NCBI GenBank assembly: GCA_038120765.1
Contig: JAYOMI010000001.1
Span: 1-64,000, forward strand
Source: CAXBCP01 sp038120765
Lineage (GTDB): Bacteria; Pseudomonadota; Alphaproteobacteria; MPNO01; UBA830
Direction: 5' to 3'
Length of the DNA: 64,000 bases
Of this stretch, positions 42,862-51,414 are shown piece by piece (within the stretch, counting starts at the first letter, position 1; the number at the start of each line of letters is the position of its first letter). A program made the translations under genes and the position numbers. The notes beneath the pieces were generated by a model. The model ran no database searches. It was not told the DNA's origin and saw only the letters and a program-made list of their open reading frames with translations.

Positions 42862-44070
42862 CTAGGCCGCATGCACGCGGAGCGGCAGGGTTTCGAAGCC
42901 GTGCAGGGTGTTATTGATCGCCCGCACCGCGGGCCCGGCGGGCTCGATCCGCTCGATGCGCTTTGCCATTTCGGTCACCAGCGACTGCATTTCCAACCGG
43001 GCCATCGCCTGGCCCATGCAGTGATGAATACCGAAACCGAAACCGAGATGGGCCGCCGCATTGCGGTCGATATCGAACACGCCCGGGTTTTCCCAGGCAG
43101 CCGGGTCGCGGTTGGCCGCGCCGAGCGACATCATGATCTTGGTCTTTGCCGGGATATGCTGGCCGGCCAGTTCGACATCGCGGGTCGTCGTGCGGAAGAA
43201 CGCCTGGAACGGCGAATCGTAGCGCAGGACTTCCTCGACCGCGTTGCGCGCCTTTGAAGGCTCTGCCCGCAGCTTTGCCCATTCGCCCGGGTGTTCGGCG
43301 AAACAGTTCAGCACATTGCCGATCGCATAAACGGTAGTATCGAGCCCCGCCGACAGCATGGAGCGCACGATGAACAGGGCTTCTTCGTTCGTGACAATGC
43401 CTTCGTCGGCGGCCTTGTAGGCCTGTTCTCCCAGACCGTTCGGATCGAGCCGGTCGCGGTCGCAGCAGCTCATGATGTAATCGACGACGGCATCGGCGGC
43501 GGCAGTGGAGTCCCTGAAGGTATCGTTAAGCGGCCCAAAACCGTTGAACACCATGTTGCCGTAATCGAGCAGCTGTTCTCGGCCCTCTGGGCCGAGCCCG
43601 ACCGCATCGGGAAACACTTTGAGGATATAGGGCTTCGCGACATCGTCCATGCCGTCGATCTCGCCCTTTGCAAGCAGACCATCGACCAGCAGTTTCGCCT
43701 GTTCGGCGAAGACCGGCCGGAATTCGCGCAACCGCGAATGGGCCATCACCCCGTCGGCCACGCCGCGGCGCGGTGTATGATCCGGCGGATCCGCTTCGAG
43801 CAGTTTGCTCGGCGGGCGCCACGGCTTTTCGGTGTGAAAATTGGCAAGCCCGACCCCGTCACCGGAGCCATAGGTTTCCCAATCGTCGAGCACCTGTTTG
43901 GCAATGTCGTAGCGCGCAGTCCCCCAAACGCCATACTTCGTCATCCAGACCAGGGGACCGGCGTCGAACAGGGATTTATGCCACCCATAGGGCGCACGGA
44001 TGTTTTCACGCGAGAACGGGTCAATATCGCTGCTCGGCCGCGCCGCTGTCAGTGTGCCCGCATCCGCCAT
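42862..44070 (-). CDS. Cytochrome P450
   Basis: Soluble bacterial P450 of 402 residues. The I-helix oxygen-binding region is SAGLDTT (about 240-246), the ExxR pair is in EEVLRYDSPF (about 279-288), and the haem loop is FGFGIHHCMGQAMARLEM with axial Cys 351. GGGAGGGG precedes ATG 44070. It follows an HpaB-type monooxygenase gene by 33 bases on the same strand, which suggests that both act on one aromatic compound. Some members of this branch O-demethylate methoxylated aromatics (knowledge of the family, not shown here). No ferredoxin is adjacent. Confidence 0.93.
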   Translation of the reverse strand: MADAGTLTAARPSSDIDPFSRENIRAPYGWHKSLFDAGPLVWMTKYGVWGTARYDIAKQVLDDWETYGSGDGVGLANFHTEKPWRPPSKLLEADPPDHTPRRGVADGVMAHSRLREFRPVFAEQAKLLVDGLLAKGEIDGMDDVAKPYILKVFPDAVGLGPEGREQLLDYGNMVFNGFGPLNDTFRDSTAAADAVVDYIMSCCDRDRLDPNGLGEQAYKAADEGIVTNEEALFIVRSMLSAGLDTTVYAIGNVLNCFAEHPGEWAKLRAEPSKARNAVEEVLRYDSPFQAFFRTTTRDVELAGQHIPAKTKIMMSLGAANRDPAAWENPGVFDIDRNAAAHLGFGFGIHHCMGQAMARLEMQSLVTEMAKRIERIEPAGPAVRAINNTLHGFETLPLRVHAA

Positions 44071-44103
44071 CTTGTGCCCCTCCCGGATATCTCCGTATCA
44101 GAT

Positions 44104-45606
44104 TTACTCAGCTGCGATCTTGTCACCGCCGATCGTTTCCGACAGGCTGTACTTGTCGAGGATGGAATCCACGAGATCGGCAGAGCGCTGCCAGTCATAG
44201 GTGCGGAGCGCATGGTTCCGCGTCACGAACTGCGCGCCCGCATAGAACATCTCGTACTGGGTGTGGCGGCTCGCGAACTCGGAACCGATGCAGTCCCAGG
44301 CCAGTTTCATGAACTTGACCTTTTCTTCCGCCGTACCGATGGCGGATTTCTGGGTCGCGTTGATATACCGGTTGAGATCGGGGTCGGTAAAATCCTCGGC
44401 CGAGGACGGCAGCATGATCAGCCCGCCGCCTGCGAGTTCGCGCATCGACGTGATGAATTCCGGATAGAGCTGCTGGGTGAGAACCTGTGCTGTGTACATC
44501 AGATTACGGTCGGGCACGTAGTAGCCGTTGAACATACCGCCGCCGGATTCCATGCCGTAGACGAGGCCTTCGACCATCGCCGCCTGGGCTGCCATGTGGC
44601 CGAGCTTTTCGGCGACGGACGGAATGCCGACCGTGCCGATGGTTTCGCACATGCGGCGCGCCACGCCGATCTGGAACTGCATTTTCACCATCAGGCGCGT
44701 CATGGCCTGATAGTTCTGCATGTAATGGGCATAGGTATCCTGGAACTGGGCCCGGGCGGTGTCCGTGTCCTTGTAGATGAAGACCCGTTCCCACGGCACT
44801 TTCACATCGTCGCAATAGACCAGCGCATCGTTCTCGTCATAGCGCGCCGACAGGGGATAATCGAACGAACTCGTCGCCGATTCCTCGTATGACTTCCGCG
44901 ACATGACCTTCAGGCCCTTGGTGTTCATCGGGATCGCGAAGGAAATCGCGTATTTTTCCTCGCCCGGTTTCAACGGCTGGATATTGGCGAACAGGACCTC
45001 GTTTGCCATGATCGACCCGGTACCGAGCATCTTGGCACCGCGCACCGTGATGCCTTCCGCATCCTCGTCGACCACGCCTGTCGCCACGAACCCGTCATCG
45101 AGCTCCCCGACCGACTTGTTACGGTCGGCCTGCGGGTTGATGATCACGTAAGTCATGTAGATGTCGTTGTCGCGGGCATACTGGAAATAGTCTATCAGCG
45201 CGCCGGCGCGTTCCTTCGAATGTTTTTCGAACACGGGCAGGCCCATGACCTGGCCGACCATAGACGACGCGATATGGTCGGGCGAGCGGCCGAGCCAGCC
45301 GCCGGACAAACGCGACCAGCCTTCAATGGCGCGGCGGCGGGCAACCAGTTCNNNNNNNNNNACCAGTTCCTCGTAGCTGTTGGTCAGCTGCCAGCTCCGG
45401 GTGACGCGCCCGCCCGTGGTCGGGGATTCGATCGTCTTCCAGTCGATATTGTCGGGGTGCGCCTGGAAATCGTATAGCGAGGCCGCTGCGGCAACCGCGT
45501 TGCGATAGGCCGGATGCGTTGTCACATCGTCGACCAGCTTGCCGTTCAGATATACGCATCGTCCGTCCTGAAGGGATTTAAGATGTTCGGCACCTGTCTT
45601 GGCCAT
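44104..45606 (-). CDS. HpaB-type flavin-dependent aromatic hydroxylase
   Basis: Large component of a two-component FADH2-dependent monooxygenase related to 4-hydroxyphenylacetate 3-hydroxylase, about 500 residues. Landmarks: TRSWQLTNSYEEL, YFQYARDNDIYMTYVIINPQ, GAKMLGTGSIMANEVLFANI, VYCDDVKVPWERVFIY and AGGGLIMLPSSAEDF. Ten Ns at 45352-45361 interrupt it, but the flanks share accagttc; joining there gives SYEELVARRRAIEGW, so the gene is intact. ATG 45606 follows CAGGAG. The reductase partner (HpaC) is absent. It is divergent from a MarR gene across a palindrome. Confidence 0.92.
   Translation of the reverse strand: MAKTGAEHLKSLQDGRCVYLNGKLVDDVTTHPAYRNAVAAAASLYDFQAHPDNIDWKTIESPTTGGRVTRSWQLTNSYEELXXXXELVARRRAIEGWSRLSGGWLGRSPDHIASSMVGQVMGLPVFEKHSKERAGALIDYFQYARDNDIYMTYVIINPQADRNKSVGELDDGFVATGVVDEDAEGITVRGAKMLGTGSIMANEVLFANIQPLKPGEEKYAISFAIPMNTKGLKVMSRKSYEESATSSFDYPLSARYDENDALVYCDDVKVPWERVFIYKDTDTARAQFQDTYAHYMQNYQAMTRLMVKMQFQIGVARRMCETIGTVGIPSVAEKLGHMAAQAAMVEGLVYGMESGGGMFNGYYVPDRNLMYTAQVLTQQLYPEFITSMRELAGGGLIMLPSSAEDFTDPDLNRYINATQKSAIGTAEEKVKFMKLAWDCIGSEFASRHTQYEMFYAGAQFVTRNHALRTYDWQRSADLVDSILDKYSLSETIGGDKIAAE
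45352..45361. other. Assembly gap (10 Ns) inside the HpaB-type gene, probably false
   Basis: The eight bases before the Ns (accagttc) are repeated immediately after them. Collapsing the overlap gives an uninterrupted, family-typical protein segment. Confidence 0.9.
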
Positions 45607-45634
45607 CACGATTTCTCCTGTTATCCAGCGTGCA

Positions 45635-45658
45635 AATTAGTATACTAAGTATAGTATT
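45635..45658. promoter_or_regulatory. Putative MarR operator between the HpaB-type and marR genes
   Basis: Perfect 12-bp palindrome ttagtatactaa at 45637-45648, overlapping a second dyad tatactaagtata at 45641-45653. It lies 30 bases from the hydroxylase start and about 60 from the marR start, well placed to control both. Confidence 0.7.
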
Positions 45659-45709
45659 TTGATTCATCGATACGCGTCAACCGTTTTGGCGTGCCGCAGG
45701 AGAGTCTTT

Positions 45710-46312
45710 TTGACCGATCAGGATATCGACATCGCCCGCCCCCCCGGCAGCGTGCAGAATGACGGGAAACCGGCAGAATTCCGCCCCGTTGTGCCGCTCA
45801 CGATATCCCGCGACGAGCTGCTGGTCGACGGCGGAGACGGCGTTTTCCGGCGGATGGTTCACGCGTTCTTCGCCTTCAATGCCCGCCACGAAACGATCCG
45901 CGACGGACACGCGCGGCGGATCGGCCTTGCCGGTACCGAATATACGATCCTGATATCCATCGCCCATCTCGGCCAGAATGTGCCGGTCAACGTCAAAACC
46001 GTTGCCGAACACCTGCATGTGACGACCGGGTTCATCACAAACACCACCCGCAAGCTGCAGTCGCGGGGCCTTGTCCGCAAAACCCGGGACACGACGGACC
46101 GGCGAAAGACCAACCTGACCGTCACGCCGAAGGCCATCGCCCTTCTCGAGGAACTGGCGCCGTTTCAGCGGCCGGTGAACGACGCGGAGTTTGGATCCCT
46201 CAGCCGCGCCGAATTCCTTCAATTGAGCGGAATGATAGAGCGGCTGGTGTCTTCCAGCGAAGACGCGGCCCGGTTGCAGCGGGACCTGGAAACAGGTCCG
46301 GGCAAAACCTGA
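45710..46312 (+). CDS. MarR family transcriptional regulator (second)
   Basis: DNA-binding protein of about 200 residues. It starts at TTG 45710 because CAGGAGAG lies 5 bases upstream; a longer frame to 45659 would include this site. It has a winged helix: AGTEYTILISIAHLGQNVPV, VKTVAEHLHVTTGFITNTTR and wing RKTRDTTDRRKTNLTVTP. The N-terminal 45 residues are extra relative to the minimal MarR fold. It is divergent from the HpaB-P450 pair with a perfect palindrome between, the usual arrangement for a repressor responding to the pathway's aromatic substrate. Confidence 0.88.
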   Translation: MTDQDIDIARPPGSVQNDGKPAEFRPVVPLTISRDELLVDGGDGVFRRMVHAFFAFNARHETIRDGHARRIGLAGTEYTILISIAHLGQNVPVNVKTVAEHLHVTTGFITNTTRKLQSRGLVRKTRDTTDRRKTNLTVTPKAIALLEELAPFQRPVNDAEFGSLSRAEFLQLSGMIERLVSSSEDAARLQRDLETGPGKT

Positions 46313-46322
46313 TACGGGTTAT

Positions 46323-47999
46323 CTACTCTGCCGGTGTTGACGACGCGTCCACATGGATCGTCTGCAATCCGTGTTTGTCCCGCTGGACATCGCGGTATAT
46401 CGCCTTCATCAACGACACACCCATCAGCACCATGACGAGGCTGAATGGCAACGCGCCGATCACCATTGCGGTCTTGATTGCACCCAACCCACCGGCCACG
46501 ATCAGGCCGCCGACGACCAGGGCAAGCGCGACACCCCAGAACAGAATGTGCGGGCGGGCTTTCGGTCCTTCGTCACCCGCGGAGTTGATCGTGTTGATGA
46601 TCAGCACGGCACTATCCGCAGACGTGACGAGGTAGGTCAGCAAAAGGATGACGACGATAACTGACATCACGTAAGCCAGGTTCTCGTTCAGGATGACCGC
46701 AAGCATCGCGAACAACTGATCCGACTGACCGGCATCGACGATGGCGCCCGCGGCGATGCCGGAAAGTTCGAGGTCGATTGCAGTACCGCCGACCAGCGCA
46801 AACCAGACAAAGCACATGACAGCCGGAATTATCAGAGCGCCGAGAACGTACTCGCGAATCGTCCGCCCCTTGGATATGCGGGCAAGAAAAACACCGACGA
46901 ACGGGGCAAAGGCAATCCACCATGCCCAGTAGAAAATCGTCCACCCGCCTTGCCACCCGGCGAGCGCATCGCCGGTTTCGGTGCCGTCCTTTGCCCAGAC
47001 AGTGAGGAAATTCCCGGGTATCGAAATCAGATAATCCCAGATTCCGACAAACAAGGCTGTCAAACCGAAGGCCGTGGAGCCGAATACGAGGAAAAAGACC
47101 AGCACGAAAAAGCTCAGTCCCATATTAATATTCGACAACCACTTGATACCCTTCCCGACCCCGGAAAGCGCCGACAACGTCGACGCCCCCATGATGACGA
47201 AGAGCGCCACGATGATGCCGAGCGTTGACGAGGATACTGTGCCATCGGCACCTGTCGAGTAAAGCCAGTCACCGACGCCGATCCTCGACAGACCGGAAAT
47301 AAACTGCTCCACCCCGAAGCCCAATGTCTGCGACACGCCAAGGACTGTTGCGACCACGGCGACGACATCGATCGCATGCCCGAGCGGACCGGAAAGAGCT
47401 TTGCCGAAAAGAGGTGCGAGCGAGCAGCGGATCGTTAACGGAAGCCCCCGCCGATAAGAGAAATACGCGAGCGACAGGCCGACAATGGCATAGGCGGCCC
47501 ACGCCGCAAGACCCCAATGGGTAAATGACCACACGTAGGCTTCCCGCACATTTCCTGCGGTGCTCCCCTCGGTAAGGCCCATAATCGTGCCCGGGTTCTT
47601 CGCAAAGTGGTACATCGGCTCCGCGGTTGCGAATGTCAGCATGCCGATGCCGATCCCCGCCCCGAACATCATCGAGAACCAGGAAAAATTGGAAAACTCC
47701 GGCCGATCGTCATCATGTCCAAGGCGAAGTCTGCCGGCGACGGGCCACAGCGCCAAGGCAAGACACAGGATGACAAAAAACGCCATCACATAGACATACC
47801 AATAGTTAAAGCCCGCCAGGATGATGGTGTTCAGCTGTCCGAGGACAGAAGCCGCCCGATCAGGAAAAGCGATCGCCCATAAGATCAATCCGCCGACAAG
47901 TAATTTTGCGGTTATCGAAACGTCCTTGCTAAAGCCCCGGTAGAAGCCAGCTTCGGATACCCGGATTGGCAGATGGATCAACGGTGGTTTGATTGGCAT
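46323..47999 (-). CDS. BCCT family betaine/carnitine/choline transporter
   Basis: Inner-membrane transporter of 558 residues with twelve helices. BCCT signatures: NFSWFSMMFGAGIGIGMLTF with ATAEPMYHFAKNP, the helix pair TIFYWAWWIAFAPFVGVFLA followed by RISKGRTIREYVLG, and ITSADSA-type YLVTSADSAVLIINTINSAG. The Trp-rich WAWWIAFAP segment is the substrate-coordinating region. It takes up glycine betaine or related quaternary ammonium osmolytes with Na+ or H+. It lies downstream of two betaine-synthesis methyltransferases on the same strand (124 bases), so the locus both makes and imports betaine. The cytosolic tail is short. Confidence 0.95.
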   Translation of the reverse strand: MPIKPPLIHLPIRVSEAGFYRGFSKDVSITAKLLVGGLILWAIAFPDRAASVLGQLNTIILAGFNYWYVYVMAFFVILCLALALWPVAGRLRLGHDDDRPEFSNFSWFSMMFGAGIGIGMLTFATAEPMYHFAKNPGTIMGLTEGSTAGNVREAYVWSFTHWGLAAWAAYAIVGLSLAYFSYRRGLPLTIRCSLAPLFGKALSGPLGHAIDVVAVVATVLGVSQTLGFGVEQFISGLSRIGVGDWLYSTGADGTVSSSTLGIIVALFVIMGASTLSALSGVGKGIKWLSNINMGLSFFVLVFFLVFGSTAFGLTALFVGIWDYLISIPGNFLTVWAKDGTETGDALAGWQGGWTIFYWAWWIAFAPFVGVFLARISKGRTIREYVLGALIIPAVMCFVWFALVGGTAIDLELSGIAAGAIVDAGQSDQLFAMLAVILNENLAYVMSVIVVILLLTYLVTSADSAVLIINTINSAGDEGPKARPHILFWGVALALVVGGLIVAGGLGAIKTAMVIGALPFSLVMVLMGVSLMKAIYRDVQRDKHGLQTIHVDASSTPAE

Positions 48000-48123
48000 T
48001 TTTCCCCGCGTCGTTTCTTCAGAACAGTTTTTTCTTGGAACAACAGAGACGATTAGCCTCCACGATTGCGATCGGTCGTTGGTATCGGGTGTTGATCGAG
48101 TTACCGGCCCCCGACTCTTCGCT

Positions 48124-48960
48124 TTAGATGGTCAGCCGGTAATCCAGGATACCCCAGGCAAGATATCCGTTATCTGCACCATAGACCCAATGACGGAGCC
48201 CTTTGATCATGTTGTCGACATAGGTCTTGCCCGACAGCTTCACCGCCTCTTCATAGCGGTCTTCCAGGGCTTTCCCCACACGCCAGTAATGCATCCGCAA
48301 CTGATCGGTCAGCGGCTCGCTCTCGTTTTCCTCGAACCCCCGGGCGCAAAGCTCTGCGCGGTAAAAACCGAAAGAGCCCAGCGTCGAAAGCTGAATCCTG
48401 TCGAGGATGGGCTGGAGCACACCGTCGGGGCAATCGTCCGACTGCATCGGATCGGTAAAGATGAATTGGCCGCCGGGAAAAAGAACCCGGCGGACCTCAT
48501 CGATGACGCGGGTCCGGTCGCCGCTGTGTAGGATTGCATCCTGCGACCAGACGACATCGAAACTTGCATCGGGTTCGGGAATATTCTCGAAATCGCCGTA
48601 TACCACGCGGACCCGGTCCGCCAGCCCTGCCGCCTCGGTCAGTTCGCGGTTCAGGGCGTTCTGGGTTTCGCTGAGATTGAGGCAGGTCACCTCACAGCCG
48701 AAACGATCGGCGAGATACCGGGCCGATCCGCCATAGCCGGCGCCGAGATCGAGAATGCGGGTCGTTTCGTCCGCCGAAGCGAGACGGTTTGCCATGGTCT
48801 CTACAGTGCGCCGGCTGGCATCGGCAATCGGTTCATGTGCATCCTTGTACAGGCCGATGTGGATATCCTGGCCGCCCCAGATTGTCTGGTAGAACGCATC
48901 CGCCTCGGTGCTGTCGTAATATGCCTCTGCCCGTTCGACCGCCTCGCTCTTACTCGCCAT
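48124..48960 (-). CDS. Sarcosine/dimethylglycine N-methyltransferase
   Basis: SAM-dependent methyltransferase of 278 residues that converts sarcosine to dimethylglycine and then glycine betaine. Diagnostic start YYDSTEADAFYQTIWGGQDI then HIGLY, SAM motif ILDLGAGYGGSARYLADRFG, VVWSQDAILHSGDR and FTDPMQSDDCP match halophile SDMT proteins. ATG 48960 is preceded by GGAGAAGACC and overlaps the end of the glycine methyltransferase gene by 11 bases, so the two steps are translationally coupled. Acts in the cytoplasm; output is an osmoprotectant. Confidence 0.92.
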   Translation of the reverse strand: MASKSEAVERAEAYYDSTEADAFYQTIWGGQDIHIGLYKDAHEPIADASRRTVETMANRLASADETTRILDLGAGYGGSARYLADRFGCEVTCLNLSETQNALNRELTEAAGLADRVRVVYGDFENIPEPDASFDVVWSQDAILHSGDRTRVIDEVRRVLFPGGQFIFTDPMQSDDCPDGVLQPILDRIQLSTLGSFGFYRAELCARGFEENESEPLTDQLRMHYWRVGKALEDRYEEAVKLSGKTYVDNMIKGLRHWVYGADNGYLAWGILDYRLTI

Positions 48961-49774
48961 GATAGGTCTTCTCCGCAACATGGACGAAAAAGTCGGGCTC
49001 GCTTTCCTGATAGGTTTCCTGGAAGTCGCCATAGGTCTTGATCTGCTGAAAGCCGCTGTCTTTCAGCAATCCCCGCATATACGACTTCCGCAACGGAAAC
49101 ATGTTGAGGTGGAACTCGGAGCCGTCCGGGAACGCATAGCGGAAACGCGCCAGGGAATCGTCCATGTGCTCGGGTTCTGCTGTCACCTGATCGCCGCAGT
49201 AGTAGTAGGTATGTTTCGAGCTGAAGCCGTGATCCAGGATGGCGTCGTAATTCCGCTGATCTATGATCAATACGCCATCATATTTCAGTGCTGCATAAAA
49301 TTCCGCGAGTGCCCGGCGGCGGTCGCCCTCGTCGTGTAGATGGGTGAAGGAATTACCGAGACAGACGATCGCGTCGTATTTGCCGAGCACATCCTTGTTC
49401 AGCCATCGCCAGTCGGCGTGGAAGGTTTGCAGCATCAGTTCTCTGTCGCGCGCGTTCTCAAATGCCTTGGTCAGCATATCGGCGTTGCCGTCGGCACTGG
49501 TGACGTCGAAACCGGCTTTGAGGAGCTGCACCGAATGAAAGCCTGTACCCGTCGCGACATCCAGAATTTTCTTTTTCTCCCGCCCTTTGAGAATCTCCAC
49601 GAAAAACTGGCCTTCGCTTCTCGCCCGCGCATCCCAGTCGATCAGTGCATCCCATTTCTCAACAAAACGCTGAACGTATTCTTTTTGATATTGTTCGGTA
49701 TCCCGGACCGCGAGCGGCTCCGCCCCGTAATCCTGATCCGAAACAGTCGATCCGCTATTTTCTTCAGTCGTCAT
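48950..49774 (-). CDS. Glycine/sarcosine N-methyltransferase
   Basis: SAM-dependent methyltransferase of 274 residues for the first steps glycine to sarcosine to dimethylglycine. Visible: EYVQRFVEKWDALIDWDARA with RSEGQFF, the SAM site ILDVATGTGFHSVQLLKAGF, VTSADGNADMLTKA, CLGNSFTHLHDEGDRRRALA and IIDQRNYDAILDHGFSSKHT, all typical of GSMT of halophilic bacteria. GAGAGGG precedes the ATG. First gene of the GSMT-SDMT-BCCT series; upstream lies a long intergenic region containing a gap where a salt-responsive promoter would be expected. Confidence 0.93.
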   Translation of the reverse strand: MTTEENSGSTVSDQDYGAEPLAVRDTEQYQKEYVQRFVEKWDALIDWDARARSEGQFFVEILKGREKKKILDVATGTGFHSVQLLKAGFDVTSADGNADMLTKAFENARDRELMLQTFHADWRWLNKDVLGKYDAIVCLGNSFTHLHDEGDRRRALAEFYAALKYDGVLIIDQRNYDAILDHGFSSKHTYYYCGDQVTAEPEHMDDSLARFRYAFPDGSEFHLNMFPLRKSYMRGLLKDSGFQQIKTYGDFQETYQESEPDFFVHVAEKTYHGE

Positions 49775-50113
49775 TGAGTATCCCTCTCACGTTCTCTTGA
49801 ACAGGAATCGCGATAGAGGCGATTTTCCCATTCCGGGCACGAAACCCGGACTGGCCTGCGATTAACGCTCTTATTTGACGATTCCCCGTCCGACTGCTGC
49901 CGGCGGTCAAACGACGCGTAATATTTTTGGTATCGCCCNNNNNNNNNNAAGGCGGCGAGGGTTTCCGCCCCCGATACGTCGCACGCCAGGATGGAAAAGA
50001 CGCTCCCGCGACAAGTCCACCCCTGGATGAAAGGATATGTTAGCAGATCAGGCGGCAATAATCAAAATCGGCATGAGCGTCCGCAGATCGCTGCAATATA
50101 GTAATTCGGATGA
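49775..50113. other. Intergenic region upstream of the betaine genes
   Basis: No gene seen. It should contain the promoter of the glycine methyltransferase gene. An assembly gap lies at 49939-49948. Confidence 0.6.
49939..49948. other. Assembly gap (10 Ns) upstream of the betaine synthesis genes
   Basis: Ten Ns with no flank overlap visible; the true length is unknown. Confidence 0.9.
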
Positions 50114-50425
50114 TTATACCCTTCTGCCGCTGCAGAGATCGCTCTCATCTCTTTACTGAAGGGTGCCGATCAGGTCGTCATTCTCAACCATGATTGGCTC
50201 GTTACCTCATATTTCATATCTTATCTGCTCTTTATCAACGACTGGGTCGTGCGCCGGCAGTTCAACCTGCGGATCACAGCTGCACCCATTGCGCTTCCTC
50301 CCCGGCTGTATGATGATGCGCGCCGCGCGGTGGTCGCCCTCGAAACCCTCCGGGCGTCAGCAGCACAAAACCAGACCCAGCCAAGCGGCGAGCAGTCTAT
50401 GTCGGGCGGGGGTACGCATCTCTGA
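50114..50425 (+). pseudogene. Coding remnant without a start codon
   Basis: A plus-strand frame after a TGA at 50111 reads like protein for about 100 residues: AAAEIALISLLKGADQVVIL, NHDWLVTSYFISYLLFINDW, then VVRRQFNLRITAAPIALPPR and LYDDARRAVVALETLRASAA, ending at TGA 50425. Amphipathic, natural-looking composition contrasts with the overlapping ATG frame (Ser/Cys/Arg-rich). There is no ATG, GTG or TTG near its beginning, so it looks like the 3' part of a gene that lost its 5' part or is frameshifted. I do not recognise the family. Confidence 0.5.
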
Positions 50426-50487
50426 ACGATCCGCTAAGCTGACTGACACCTTCGGCCTACAAGACACAGACCCGGTAACCTGACCAT

Positions 50488-51414
50488 ATGAACACGCCCG
50501 GCGCCGCGATGCGCAAATCCCTTGCTTCCCCTACCGTCCTGAAGGGCGTGCTGATCGCCGTCTTTTCGATGTTTCTTTTTTCGGCGGCGCATACGGCGGT
50601 GCGTACGCTGTCCGATACGATGTCGACCTTCGAAATTGTCTTCTGGCGCATGGCGGTCAGCATGGCGATGCTGTTGCCGTGGTACGCATGGAAAGGCCTG
50701 CACCTGCTGCGGACACAACGGCCGGGGATGCATGTGTTGCGGGCCCTGATCAATTTCGGCGGCATGGTTCTGTGGTTCTACGCGATCGGCGTGGTGCCGC
50801 TGGGCAAGGCGGTCGCGATCCATTTCACGCTGCCCCTGTTCCTGCTGCTGTTCGCCGTCATTTTTCTCGGCGAGCGCATCGGCCCGCGCCGCATGGCGGC
50901 GACCGCCGTCGGCTTTGCCGGCGCCCTGATCGTGCTGCGCCCCGGCATCGTCGAGATCGGCTGGCCGGAGATCATGATCCTTGCCTCGGCGGCGCTCTAT
51001 GGCGGCACGGTGGTCTTCCTGAAATTCATGGTAAAGACCGAGACGCCGCTGGCGATCACCTTCTACACCAACGCGTTCATCTTCCTGTTCTGCCTGCCGC
51101 CCGCGATCTGGTTCTGGGTGGGGCCGACGGCGGAAGACATCCTGCCGATCCTGTTCGTCGGCGTGATGGGCACGTTCGCGCCCTTCCTGTTCACGACGGC
51201 GCTGCGCATGGCAGACGCCAGCGTCATCGGGCCGACGGATTTTCTGCGCCTGCCCATATCGGCCGGGTTCGCCTTCGTCCTGTTCGGCGAAGTGCCGGTC
51301 ATCTGGGTCTGGGTCGGCGGCGGCGTTATTTTTCTCAGCACCTGGTACATCACGGCGCGGGAAAACCGGATCGAGCGGGAAAAACGGGCGGCCGGGAAGT
51401 CCCGGGACGCATGA
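50488..51414 (+). CDS. EamA/DMT family permease (4 of 8; pair A, first)
   Basis: Ten-helix DMT permease of 308 residues. Repeat 1: TMSTFEIVFWRMAVSMAMLL, LWFYAIGVVPLGKAVAIHFT, then LPLFLLLFAVIFLGERIGP and LIVLRPG. Repeat 2: LRMADASVIGPTDFLRLPIS then AGFAFVLFGEVPVIW. It belongs to the LRPG subgroup (S-adenosylmethionine/RhaT-like plan), different from the triple at 23-26 kb. Its stop overlaps the next ATG (ATGA), giving coupled translation with its paralogue. Downstream converges a UbiD gene. Confidence 0.93.
   Translation: MNTPGAAMRKSLASPTVLKGVLIAVFSMFLFSAAHTAVRTLSDTMSTFEIVFWRMAVSMAMLLPWYAWKGLHLLRTQRPGMHVLRALINFGGMVLWFYAIGVVPLGKAVAIHFTLPLFLLLFAVIFLGERIGPRRMAATAVGFAGALIVLRPGIVEIGWPEIMILASAALYGGTVVFLKFMVKTETPLAITFYTNAFIFLFCLPPAIWFWVGPTAEDILPILFVGVMGTFAPFLFTTALRMADASVIGPTDFLRLPISAGFAFVLFGEVPVIWVWVGGGVIFLSTWYITARENRIEREKRAAGKSRDA

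Noticed and set aside
43291..44892. 533-codon plus-strand frame
   Set aside because: Antisense to the P450 and HpaB-type genes; long only because of GC-rich codon third positions.
50163..50483. ATG-started 106-codon frame
   Set aside because: Ser/Cys/Arg-rich low-quality composition; the overlapping start-less frame reads much more like protein.
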